DNA of 10,553 nucleotides from DATDTB01 sp035291025 (GTDB lineage: Archaea > Iainarchaeota > Iainarchaeia > JAFGOX01 > DATDTB01), in contig DATDTB010000053.1 of assembly GCA_035291025.1 (NCBI GenBank), positions 1 to 10,553 on the forward strand, in the 5' to 3' direction. A program made the translations under genes and the position numbers. The notes under the pieces were generated by a model. The model saw nothing but the letters and a program-made list of their open reading frames with translations. It did not search any database and had not been told where the DNA came from. Shown one piece after another: positions 1-6,895 of this stretch. Numbering within the stretch: position 1 is the stretch's first letter; every line of letters starts with the position of its first letter.

Positions 1-1704
1 CGCGATTGAGTCGAACTCGTCAAAGAAAATAATGCACGGCGCGGCCTGCCTGGCCTTTCGGAAAATCTCGCGGACGCCCTTCTCGCTTTCGCCGACCCAC
101 TTTGACACGAGCTCAGGTCCTTTCACGGAAATGAAATTGGCCTCGCTCTCGGTCGCGAGCGCCTTGGCTATGAGGGTCTTCCCGCAGCCCGGCGGTCCGT
201 AGAGGAGAATGCCGCGCGGCGGCTTTATGCCGAGGCGCTTGAAGGCCTCCGGGTTGCGCAAGGGCCACTCGACGACTTCGCGGATTTCGTTTTTCACGTC
301 TTCCAGCCCGCCAATGTCTTCCCAGCCCACGTTGGGGGTTTCAATTAGTATTTCGCGCAACGCCGAAGGAGTGATTTCCTGGAACGCCTCAGTGAAGTCA
401 GTCATTCCAACAGTGAGCTTCAGCAAAATCTCAGAGGGAACGCGCCCGGTTACCTTCTTTATTTCCGGCAGCATCCTCCGCAAGGCCTTCATTGCCGCTT
501 CCTTCGTCAAGGCCGACAGGTCCGCGCCCGTGTACCCGTGCGTTATTTGCGCGATTTTCTGCTGGTCAACTTCCCGCAAGGGCATTCCCCGAGAGTGAAT
601 CTGGAGGACCTCTAAGCGTTCCTTCTTATTCGGCACTCCAATTTCAATCTCGCGGTCAAACCTCCCAGGCCTCCTAAGCGCTTCGTCAATGCTGTTGGGC
701 CTGTTGGTTGCTGCAATGACGATCACTTCGCCGCGGGACGAGATGCCGTCCATTAAAGTGAGCAGTTGTGAAACGACGCGGCGTTCCACTTCGCCAGTGA
801 CTTCCTCGCGCTTGGGCGCGATTGCATCTATTTCGTCAATGAAAATAATCGTGGGCGCGTTCTTTTCCGCGTTCTGGAAAATGTCGCGGAGGTGCTTTTC
901 GCTTTCACCATACCATTTTGACATGACTTCGGGGCCGTTTATCGTCACGAAGTTCGCCTCGCACTCGCTTGCGACAGCCTTCGCCAAAAGCGTTTTCCCG
1001 CAGCCCGGCGGGCCGTACAGCAACACTCCCTTGGGCGCGCCCACGCCGAGGCGCTCGAAGACTTCGGGGTGCTTCAACGGCAATTCAACCATTTCACGGA
1101 TTTTCGCGATGGGTTCCTTCATGCCGCCAATGTCCTCGTAAGTGACTTGGGGCATGCGCTGCTTGTCCGTGACTTTTGCTGGGGTCTCGGAGACCTTGAA
1201 CTGGGTTTCCTGCACTACTTTTGCAATGCCCTTGGGAGCTATTTGGGTGACCACAAAGTGAACATTCGTGCCCAGTACAGAGAAAGCGAGGCGGTCGCCT
1301 TTCACGAGGGGCTTGTCGATGAGTTTTTGCTTGAAGTAGTTGTCGACGTTGGACGTGAACCGAATGTTTTCAACGGGTGCGAGGACAACGCTTTGCGCGT
1401 TCTGCGTTTCGGCCTTCCGCACTGCAACAAAGTCTCCAAGGCTCGCGCCCGAGTTAAAGCGCAGGAAGCCGTCAATGCGCACTATGTCCTTTGCGTCGTC
1501 CTCTTCGTGAGCCCTCCAGACAACGGCGCCCGTAAGCGATTTCCCCTTCAATTCAATTATGTCGCCGCTCTGCACGCCCAGGCGTTCCATGTTCTTGGAG
1601 CTGATGCGGGCGATGAGCTTGCTGACGTCCCGCGAATAGCCTTCGGCCACGCGGAGCTGCAAGGGCTCTCGTTTTCCATTGTCCTGGTTTTCTTCCACTG
1701 CCAT
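1..1704 (-). CDS. cdc48: Cdc48/VAT-type AAA+ ATPase (C-terminus missing at window edge)
   Basis: Archaeal Cdc48 (VAT, p97 homologue) is a hexameric ATP-driven unfoldase that extracts and unfolds proteins, often for the proteasome. The 568 visible codons cover an N-terminal substrate/cofactor domain (about residues 1-185), the whole first AAA+ module and the start of the second. D1 has Walker A GPPGCGKT near residue 230, a KWYGES pore loop, Walker B IIFIDEID near 290 and the AATNRP...RRPGRFDREIE second region of homology. D2 has Walker A GPPGCGKT near 503, a KWVGES pore loop and Walker B IIFFDEFD at the window edge. Family members are about 730-800 residues, so the rest of D2 lies outside. The ATG at 1704 follows a GGGAA-like purine stretch. 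The gene lies 26 bases downstream of hsp20 on the same strand and is probably cotranscribed. Both Walker A motifs carry Cys where most archaeal homologues have Thr. Identification is very secure. Confidence 0.97.
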   Translation of the reverse strand, partial: MAVEENQDNGKREPLQLRVAEGYSRDVSKLIARISSKNMERLGVQSGDIIELKGKSLTGAVVWRAHEEDDAKDIVRIDGFLRFNSGASLGDFVAVRKAETQNAQSVVLAPVENIRFTSNVDNYFKQKLIDKPLVKGDRLAFSVLGTNVHFVVTQIAPKGIAKVVQETQFKVSETPAKVTDKQRMPQVTYEDIGGMKEPIAKIREMVELPLKHPEVFERLGVGAPKGVLLYGPPGCGKTLLAKAVASECEANFVTINGPEVMSKWYGESEKHLRDIFQNAEKNAPTIIFIDEIDAIAPKREEVTGEVERRVVSQLLTLMDGISSRGEVIVIAATNRPNSIDEALRRPGRFDREIEIGVPNKKERLEVLQIHSRGMPLREVDQQKIAQITHGYTGADLSALTKEAAMKALRRMLPEIKKVTGRVPSEILLKLTVGMTDFTEAFQEITPSALREILIETPNVGWEDIGGLEDVKNEIREVVEWPLRNPEAFKRLGIKPPRGILLYGPPGCGKTLIAKALATESEANFISVKGPELVSKWVGESEKGVREIFRKARQAAPCIIFFDEFDSIA

Positions 1705-1730
1705 AATGAATTCCCTTTTCTTCCACTGAA

Positions 1731-2183
1731 TCAATGAATGCTGACTCCGGGGTTGGAGGTGGAACGCGGGTGCTTTCTGACCAGCTTTAACTCCAAAACG
1801 CCGTTCTTGAAGGTCGCGTTCGTCTTGTCCTCCAGCACTTCCGAGGGGAGGTCGAGCACGCGGTAAAACGAGCTCCTGTCGCTCTTGGCGCGGACTTCCA
1901 CTTGGTACTTGCTTACCTTGACCTTTATGTCTTCCTTTTTGTAACCCGAAAGCTCGACTATTACGTAAATGACTTCCTTGAATGGAATGATGTCAACGCT
2001 GGCGTCGCTTGTCTCAATGCTCGGAATCCTTCCCCCGGCGGAGCTTCCTTCTTCGGGCTGCGCTCCAGAGAAAAACCTGCCGAAAATGGAGTCCATTTCG
2101 TCCTGCATTTTCCTGATTTCGTCAAACGGGTCGTAGTCGTCCCCGTCGCCGCCCCTTCCAGGGTTTGGCGGTGCTGCAGTCAT
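1731..2183 (-). CDS. hsp20: Hsp20 / alpha-crystallin family small heat-shock protein
   Basis: Small heat-shock proteins are ATP-independent holdases that form oligomers and keep unfolding proteins soluble in the cytoplasm. This 150-residue protein has the usual three parts. The N-terminal arm (1-58) is Gly/Asp-rich with a DPFDEIRKMQDEMDSIF helix. The alpha-crystallin domain (about 60-137) contains DIIPFKEVIYVIVELSGYKKEDIKV-type strands and the signature NGVLEL at 127-132. A short tail carries a V-x-I motif (VSI, 147-149), matching the I/V-x-I element that docks between subunits. The length is typical. The ATG at 2183 is preceded by a G-rich stretch (GGGGGGG) at Shine-Dalgarno distance. It is the first gene of a likely operon with cdc48, pairing a holdase with an unfoldase, and it is transcribed divergently from a winged-helix regulator. 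Confidence 0.95.
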   Translation of the reverse strand: MTAAPPNPGRGGDGDDYDPFDEIRKMQDEMDSIFGRFFSGAQPEEGSSAGGRIPSIETSDASVDIIPFKEVIYVIVELSGYKKEDIKVKVSKYQVEVRAKSDRSSFYRVLDLPSEVLEDKTNATFKNGVLELKLVRKHPRSTSNPGVSIH

Positions 2184-2385
2184 TTTGTTCCCCCCCGCGG
2201 AATTTCCTCAAAGCCTTAAAACTTTCCCAAAGCTTTTACCTAAACTCTCAATATTAGCTTAATAAAAACCTTGCCTTTTCACGTCAACCCGCAAAAGTTG
2301 TTGCCTGCAACATTATCTTTCAATTTGCAATGTTTACTAATTATAGCATAAAGTATTTAAACGCTTTCTTTCCTTTTGCTTTCCT
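2184..2385. promoter_or_regulatory. Divergent promoter region between hsp20-cdc48 and the winged-helix gene
   Basis: This AT-rich 202-base region lies between divergent genes. For the plus gene, a TATA-like TATTTAA at 2354-2360 sits about 27-30 bases before its ATG (2386), with no Shine-Dalgarno motif, so that transcript is probably leaderless or nearly so. For hsp20 the best minus-strand candidates are TTTTAA near 2217-2223 and TTTTTATTAA near 2261-2273. Dyads that could be operators are TGTTGC-CT-GCAACA at 2299-2312, an AACATT/AATGTT pair at 2309-2314 and 2329-2334, and AAAGCTTT at 2229-2236. The boxes and dyads are visible; regulatory use is inferred. Confidence 0.6.
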
Positions 2386-2811
2386 ATGAGCACAGTGTCT
2401 CGTGAAATCGTAATCCACTGGGAAAGGCCCCCACTGCAAAAAAACCCTGAAACTGAGTTGGAGTGGCTGTGCAGCGTTCTGGGCTTAGTGGGGCCAAGGG
2501 ACCACGAAAAGACAACGCTTAGAATTTTAAGGCAAGTCATTTCGAACACGAAGCAAGGAAAGCCGACTTCTCTGGAGGAACTCTCCCAGGCATTCCGGCT
2601 CTCAAAGCCCTCGGTACTGCACCACGCCCGCAAGCTAGTCGAACGCGGCCTCATCATTCCGGCAATGCAGCAGCGCCGCGAGTCCCTTTACGAGCTGCGA
2701 ATGCACTCTGTCGAGGAAACAATAGAAGAAATAGAGCAGGACTTCCTGAGGGCGTTCCAGCGCATCCGCAAGGTCGGCGAGGAAATAGACAAGGACTTCC
2801 AATCACACTGA
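2386..2811 (+). CDS. Winged-helix transcriptional regulator, ArsR-like; candidate heat-shock regulator
   Basis: This is a 141-residue predicted DNA-binding protein. After a 40-residue N-terminal segment (VIHWERPPLQKNPETELEWL...), residues about 40-105 form a winged helix: RILRQVIS, the TSLEELSQAFRLSKPSVLHHARKLVERGLI helix-turn-helix with recognition helix about 73-86, then a wing ending SLYELR. Residues 108-138 are a charged, coiled-coil-like helix (EETIEEIEQDFLRAF...) suited to dimerisation. The layout resembles ArsR-like archaeal regulators such as Pyrococcus Phr, which represses hsp20 and an AAA+ ATPase gene. Here the gene faces hsp20-cdc48 across a shared promoter region, so control of that operon and of itself is the natural inference. 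Sequence homology to Phr was not tested. The ATG is supported by a TATA-like box about 27-30 bases upstream and a leaderless-type start. Confidence 0.8.
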   Translation: MSTVSREIVIHWERPPLQKNPETELEWLCSVLGLVGPRDHEKTTLRILRQVISNTKQGKPTSLEELSQAFRLSKPSVLHHARKLVERGLIIPAMQQRRESLYELRMHSVEETIEEIEQDFLRAFQRIRKVGEEIDKDFQSH

Positions 2812-2892
2812 TTTTGCAGCTGGTTTTGCAGGCAGTAAAAGCCAAGGAAAGCGAAAGCCCTTTCAACCCTTTCAAGCGTTACTCTTTCTTGC

Positions 2893-3735
2893 ATGCCTGG
2901 AATGCGGAAAAAGCTGGCTCTGCCTTCAACTGTTACTTGTTCGGTAATGAAGGACGTGCGGGAAAAGACTTGGGAGAGAGCGCGAATCTGGGTAAGCGAA
3001 CGGAGCAACCCGCCAGCCAACCCCCACCCGCACTTGTTCAAGCAGTCCATCAAGCCCGCCCGCCAAATCAGCGTCCCACAAATCTCAAAGGACGACAAGG
3101 TTCTCGTGTTCATGGGCTCCGTTGGAGACGTTTCAAGGCACTTGCCCGGCAGGAAAATCCATTTTGACGCCGACCCGAAAGCCATTCGCATCGCGCAGTG
3201 GCGCGCGCAGGGCGCAAAGGACACACACTTCCTTGTCGGCGACGCGACCAACCCGCCCATTAAAAGGGGCAAGGTGGACTGGGCTTTTTCGCACGAGCCA
3301 GACCTTCCCAGGCCCACGAGCCAATTGACAATGCTTGAAATGCTTTCCACTGCAAAAAAAGGAGTCATAATAAGCGAAGGCCACAACAGCCACATCGGGG
3401 ACTACCACTTGATTCTCGAGTTCTACCGCAGGCTTTACTCGCATGAGGCGCCGCCAATTGAGCGCGCGCACCAACCCGTTCCCGGCAGTGAATCCGAGGG
3501 AATGGCCGTGAGCGTCTTGCGGTCAACGAAGGAAATGCGCGAACGGGCTGAAACGGACTTGGGCGTTTTGCGCGCGCTGGAAAAACGCCAGGAACTGTAC
3601 AGCGAAAAAGAATACGAGTTCAGGCACTTGAAGGAAAAAGACCTGGAAGTTCTTGCACAAAGGCTTGGAATAACGCGGGATGCAATGACGGCAAGCCTGA
3701 AAAGATTGAAGGCCTTGAAGTTCGTGCACTTTTAA
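2893..3735 (+). CDS. Methyltransferase-like Rossmann domain with C-terminal helix-turn-helix, function unknown
   Basis: No specific family is recognised for this 280-residue protein. The N-terminal segment (1-65) is basic. Residues about 68-165 look like a class I SAM-methyltransferase Rossmann fold: KVLVFMGSVGDVSRHLPG (motif I position), IHFDADPKAIRIAQ (acidic end of strand 2), FLVGDATNPP and VDWAFSHEPDLP (motif IV region). Motif I lacks the usual GxGxG, so SAM binding and catalysis are uncertain. Residues about 215-248 are charged and helical. Residues 250-278 (DLEVLAQRLGITRDAMTASLKRLKALKFV) form a clear helix-turn-helix, suggesting a DNA-binding or regulatory protein with a ligand-sensing domain. 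It lies 81 bases after the winged-helix gene on the same strand and may be cotranscribed. The start is uncertain: in-frame ATGs occur at 2893, 2902 and 2947, none with a convincing Shine-Dalgarno motif. Confidence 0.75.
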   Translation: MPGMRKKLALPSTVTCSVMKDVREKTWERARIWVSERSNPPANPHPHLFKQSIKPARQISVPQISKDDKVLVFMGSVGDVSRHLPGRKIHFDADPKAIRIAQWRAQGAKDTHFLVGDATNPPIKRGKVDWAFSHEPDLPRPTSQLTMLEMLSTAKKGVIISEGHNSHIGDYHLILEFYRRLYSHEAPPIERAHQPVPGSESEGMAVSVLRSTKEMRERAETDLGVLRALEKRQELYSEKEYEFRHLKEKDLEVLAQRLGITRDAMTASLKRLKALKFVHF

Positions 3736-3739
3736 GGGG

Positions 3740-3752
3740 AAAAGGGGAAAAA
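3740..3752 (-). terminator. Poly-T candidate terminator downstream of the lipoprotein gene
   Basis: Read on the minus strand, the 30-base gap after the lipoprotein stop holds two T-runs, TTTTT (3752-3748) and TTTT (3743-3740), separated by CCCC. Archaeal transcription often ends at T-runs without a strong hairpin. On the plus strand the same bases form a tandem GGGGAAAA repeat. This is a modest call based on composition and position between convergent genes. Confidence 0.4.
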
Positions 3753-3765
3753 GACACGCGCCGCG

Positions 3766-6288
3766 TCAACGCTTGTAAGTTGTCGGGCTGTCCAGCGCAT
3801 TGCTGCCGCCGCAAGTTCCTTCCCGCAGCTCCACTTCCAGTTCGTCGCCTGCCGGCAGCCGGGCAAGAAGCTTCTGTCCATTGCTTTCATAACAGTAAAC
3901 CAGCCCGTCCGGCTTCACGTCAGAGAACCGCCTGTTAGTGGTCCCGGCGCCGCGGGGCGCGAACTCCCATTTTTGCGCGCCGGAAACGGTGCCGCCAATT
4001 GAGGCGACGGCAATGGAAGGGTCGTCGTTGTCGTACAAGAAGCCCAAGTGCTTTTCCCACGGCCCGGCAACGTCGGCGTCGCCGTTGAACCAGTTGCCTT
4101 GAAGCGTGCCGGGAACGTCCTGCATGACCACCCCGCAGGGTTCCTGGACGCGCTTGATTTTTGATTCAAACTGGCCGCGCAGGCTCCCTGAATAGTAGTC
4201 AAGGGCGCAGGAAATGTACAACGCGCGCTCGTTCCCGTACCTGGAAGGGTTGGCGAAGGCGAGCGGCTTAGAATAATTCACTCCGCCGAAGTCGAAGTTG
4301 CCCTGGAACCTCCCGACGCCTCCAATTACTTCGCCGGCCTTTGCCTTGAATGAAAGCCTCTTGTTGCAGCCAGGGAAGTTGGGCATGCACGCGCCGCCTT
4401 GGTCGAATGCGGTTTTCAACCCGCCGCGGAGTTCTTTCACGTGGTTGTAGTAGGCAAAGTAGTCCTTGCACATTCCAAAGTAAATCCAGTACTCCTTCTT
4501 GCCCTGCTCGAGCTGGTCGTCTGTTTCCCTGACTTCAACGACTGTTACGTCGGCCGGCGCCTTGAGCGCAAAGACTTCAGTGCTTGCGCCTTGCGGGTTC
4601 AAGTGAATGAACAAGTGGTCCGTTGGAAAAGTGTGGCCGGGCGGCCCTATGTTGCCGCGGGGAGAGATTTCGTAAACCTCGCCCAAGTCAACCGGCGGTT
4701 CTGTGAACTGCATGCCGGGCGCGCAGTCCGGCAGGGAGTCAATGACGCCGCCGTAGTACTTCCCGGCAGCGTGCCCCGTGGCTGGCGTGGATTGGCTGTC
4801 TGTCCTTGGAAGCGTTTCAAGGCTCAAGATAGCCTTCCACGTCCTCCCAGCGTCAGTCGACTTCCACACGAAGGCCTGGGTGCCGGTCAAGTAAACAACA
4901 CTGGGATTTAGGGGGTCCCAGGCAATGTTGGAAACCTTGACTTTGCTGTTGTCAAGTTCAGCGGGTTTCGCGATGGCCTTCCAAGTCTTGCCTGCGTCAA
5001 GGCTTTCCAGCAAGTCTCCTGCGGCGTTCCACGGCGAGTACCCAATCAAGTGATTGCCTTTCGGGTCGTGGGGGTCATAGCGCCCTATCCAGATAAGCGA
5101 GGGCGTCTCGTGGAATGTTTTGCCGCCGTCAGTGGTGTAAAAGCTTTTTTGCCGCGTTGTCTCGGGCGGGAACTCCTTGCCGAAAAGAAAGGGGCGCACG
5201 AGCCAGTGGTCGAAGTTGTTCAAGGAAACGTCGCCGTCGAAAGGATTCCGGTAAGGCTCGGGCAGCAGTCCAGCCAGCGCCTCCCAAGTCTTCCCGCCGT
5301 CGCCTGACTTCATTGGCCCTAACTGTGTGCGGGAAAAGACTTCGTCAATGTACGTTTCGTGGTAAACGTGGTCGTGCGCCTGCGTCAAAAGAACCAGTTC
5401 AAGGGAGTCCTTTGGGTTGACAAAAACGCCCGTGGCCTGGATTCCGGGAAGCATCCCGCTCTCTACTTCTTTCCACGTCCTTCCATTGTCAACTGACTTG
5501 TACAACGGGCCGTTCCTGTTCAGTGTTTCCTTTACGGGCGCTTCCTTGAACGTCGGCGGGTCCGTGTTGACCCCGTAATAGATTACGTCCGAGTTTCCCG
5601 GATCCAACGCCAGGGCTCCCGTTCCAGCGGCGTTCACTGTCAAGTCAGTAATCAACTGGTGCCAGGATTCGCCGCCGTCCAGCGTCTCCCAAATCCCCGC
5701 GGTTTCGGCGTACGACCAGTCAATGAACCCCGTGGAAACGTCTGCCGCAGCCAGCAATACTCTCTGCGTGTCCCGCGGGTCAATGACCATTTTAGCCATG
5801 TCCGGATAGCATTTTTGCCCGGGGCTTGCCATGTCAGGGTAAGCCAGGATTCCATTGGAGGAAGAATTCCACGTGCTCCCACCGTCAGTTGACTTGAACA
5901 CTCCCTTGCCTTCGACGCCAACGTACAAAGTGTCCGGGTTGGAGGGGTCGATTGCAAGGCTGTTCCGCGTGTCGTTCGCGTTCTCGAAACTGCAGTCAAT
6001 CCCGTACTCGCGCAGGTTCTGGGAGTGCCTCGACAAAGGCGAAGCCCGCGTTCCCTGGCTAGTGCCTTCTGCGGGTCCGCCGTCGTGGACTCCTGAAGGG
6101 GCTGGCGGGGGGCTTGCAGGCGGTTCGGGTTGGGTTGGGGGCGGTTCCGGTGAAGCGGGAACCGTTTGCTGCAATCCGTCAGGTTCTCCGCGTTTCCTGT
6201 CGTCCGCACCAGTCTGTGGCGAAACACACCCAGTGACCAACAACGCAGCAAAAAGCACTACCGCTGCGAGAAAGGCTTTCCGGTTCAT
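3766..6288 (-). CDS. Secreted lipoprotein with Asp-box (BNR) propeller repeats and M23-like C-terminal domain
   Basis: This 840-residue protein starts with a lipoprotein signal peptide: MNRK, a hydrophobic stretch and a LVTGC lipobox, with Cys21 as the predicted lipidated residue. A Pro-rich linker follows (about 40-75), so the protein should be anchored outside the membrane. Seven Asp-box motifs (S/T-x-D-x-G-x-T-W/F) sit near residues 132, 200, 264, 327, 384, 428 and 477, for example KSTDGGSTW, ETLDGGESW and KSTDAGRTW. They imply a sialidase/sortilin-like beta-propeller. Residues about 545-670 resemble a divergent M23 duplicated-hybrid-motif domain: GHTFPTDHLFIH, APADVTVVEV, YFAYYNHVKEL, KAGEVIGGVG, GNFDFGG. 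The usual HxH zinc motif seems replaced by NFDF, so a binding role is as likely as peptidase activity. The ATG at 6288 is preferred over upstream in-frame codons because of the signal peptide and a TATA-like box 25-30 bases upstream. Confidence 0.85.
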   Translation of the reverse strand: MNRKAFLAAVVLFAALLVTGCVSPQTGADDRKRGEPDGLQQTVPASPEPPPTQPEPPASPPPAPSGVHDGGPAEGTSQGTRASPLSRHSQNLREYGIDCSFENANDTRNSLAIDPSNPDTLYVGVEGKGVFKSTDGGSTWNSSSNGILAYPDMASPGQKCYPDMAKMVIDPRDTQRVLLAAADVSTGFIDWSYAETAGIWETLDGGESWHQLITDLTVNAAGTGALALDPGNSDVIYYGVNTDPPTFKEAPVKETLNRNGPLYKSVDNGRTWKEVESGMLPGIQATGVFVNPKDSLELVLLTQAHDHVYHETYIDEVFSRTQLGPMKSGDGGKTWEALAGLLPEPYRNPFDGDVSLNNFDHWLVRPFLFGKEFPPETTRQKSFYTTDGGKTFHETPSLIWIGRYDPHDPKGNHLIGYSPWNAAGDLLESLDAGKTWKAIAKPAELDNSKVKVSNIAWDPLNPSVVYLTGTQAFVWKSTDAGRTWKAILSLETLPRTDSQSTPATGHAAGKYYGGVIDSLPDCAPGMQFTEPPVDLGEVYEISPRGNIGPPGHTFPTDHLFIHLNPQGASTEVFALKAPADVTVVEVRETDDQLEQGKKEYWIYFGMCKDYFAYYNHVKELRGGLKTAFDQGGACMPNFPGCNKRLSFKAKAGEVIGGVGRFQGNFDFGGVNYSKPLAFANPSRYGNERALYISCALDYYSGSLRGQFESKIKRVQEPCGVVMQDVPGTLQGNWFNGDADVAGPWEKHLGFLYDNDDPSIAVASIGGTVSGAQKWEFAPRGAGTTNRRFSDVKPDGLVYCYESNGQKLLARLPAGDELEVELREGTCGGSNALDSPTTYKR

Positions 6289-6310
6289 TGGAATGGAGAA
6301 AGGCGAAAGC

Positions 6311-6320
6311 GTTAAAAAAA
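6311..6320 (-). promoter_or_regulatory. TATA-like box of the lipoprotein gene
   Basis: The minus strand reads TTTTTTTAAC here, about 25-30 bases before the lipoprotein ATG at 6288, placing transcription start at or next to the start codon. No Shine-Dalgarno motif precedes that ATG, which fits a leaderless transcript. The box lies in the 58-base gap after msrA, so the lipoprotein gene probably has its own promoter even if msrA readthrough occurs. Confidence 0.5.
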
Positions 6321-6346
6321 CGATTAAAAGCAGGACAGCGTCGGCG

Positions 6347-6841
6347 TTAAATCCCGCAAACCTTCCTGAATGGGTGCTTTTGGTAGTACTTCTGGTGGTA
6401 TTCCTCTGCCTCCCAAAACGTTGCCGCTGGTACAATTTCAGTCACGACTGGCTTGTCGAAGCGCCGTGACTTTTCCAATTCAGCCTTTGCCTTTTCGGCT
6501 GCCTTTTTCTGCGCGGCGCCGCGGTAGAAAACCACGGAACGGTACTGGCTTCCAACGTCAGGCCCCTGGCGATGGAACTGCGTGGGGTCGTGCATTGCGA
6601 AAAACGCAGCGACGAGTTCCCCGTAAGAAACCTTGGAAGGGTCGAACTTGACTTCAACGCTTTCCGCGTGACCCGTGGCGCCCGAACACACTTGTTCGTA
6701 GGTCGGGTTTTTTGCGCGCCCGCCGGCGTACCCCACACGCGTCGATGCAACGCCTTGAATCATGTCAAAGGCGTCCTGGACGTGCCAAAAACAACCGCAG
6801 GCAAAGACTGCTTTTTCCAAAAGGGTTTTCACTGGAGGCAC
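6347..6841 (-). CDS. msrA: Peptide-methionine (S)-S-oxide reductase MsrA
   Basis: MsrA reduces the S epimer of methionine sulfoxide in proteins, using thioredoxin-type reductant, in the cytoplasm. The catalytic motif GCFW is at residues 16-19 (nucleophile Cys17). It is followed by GYAGGRAKNPTYEQVCSGATGHAESVEV and MHDPTQFHRQGPDVGSQYRS, all classic MsrA blocks with the conserved HAE acid and the QGxDxGxQYRS loop. The C-terminus ends KVCGI, giving a likely resolving Cys. Position 15, usually Gly, is Cys. The GTG start at 6841 (164 residues) is chosen because a TATA-like AATAAAAA lies about 27 bases upstream. The open frame extends to a GTG at 6874 (175 residues), but that leaves only 21 bases to the divergent gene; a GTG at 6832 is also possible. 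The lipoprotein gene follows 58 bases downstream. Family assignment is certain; only the start is not. Confidence 0.95.
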   Translation of the reverse strand: MPPVKTLLEKAVFACGCFWHVQDAFDMIQGVASTRVGYAGGRAKNPTYEQVCSGATGHAESVEVKFDPSKVSYGELVAAFFAMHDPTQFHRQGPDVGSQYRSVVFYRGAAQKKAAEKAKAELEKSRRFDKPVVTEIVPAATFWEAEEYHQKYYQKHPFRKVCGI

Positions 6842-6862
6842 AGCTTTCCTTAACAAAGAAAC

Positions 6863-6871
6863 GTTTTTATT
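6863..6871. promoter_or_regulatory. Shared TATA-like box between msrA and the 4-TM gene
   Basis: GTTTTTATT on the plus strand (AATAAAAAC on the minus strand) lies about 27 bases before the plus ATG at 6896 and about 27 bases before the msrA GTG at 6841. One AT-rich box could therefore serve both divergent genes. Neither start has a strong Shine-Dalgarno motif at ideal spacing. The element is seen directly; bidirectional use is inferred. Confidence 0.45.
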
Positions 6872-6895
6872 CACGTGAGTTGCTTCTAGAAAACC

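Noticed and set aside
209..1737. Plus-strand open frames across the left end
   Set aside because: They are antisense to cdc48, whose minus-strand frame has complete AAA+ motifs throughout.
2812..2831. Direct repeat TTTTGCAG twice, 12 bases apart
   Set aside because: It is short, isolated and not placed at a clear promoter position; probably chance.
2814..3167. 117-codon plus-strand frame overlapping the methyltransferase-like gene start
   Set aside because: Its product lacks a plausible domain, while the overlapping 280-codon frame shows Rossmann and helix-turn-helix patterns.
2688..3395. 235-codon minus-strand frame opposite the two regulator-like genes
   Set aside because: It is antisense to two genes with recognisable DNA-binding domains and has no recognisable pattern itself.
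6289..6435. N-terminal extension of the lipoprotein frame upstream of 6288
   Set aside because: It would overlap the end of msrA and put a basic segment before a perfect lipoprotein signal peptide; a TATA-like box lies inside it.
5855..6469. 204-codon plus-strand frame opposite the lipoprotein N-terminus and msrA end
   Set aside because: It lies antisense to two well-supported genes; its Gly/Ser-rich product mirrors the Pro-rich linker.
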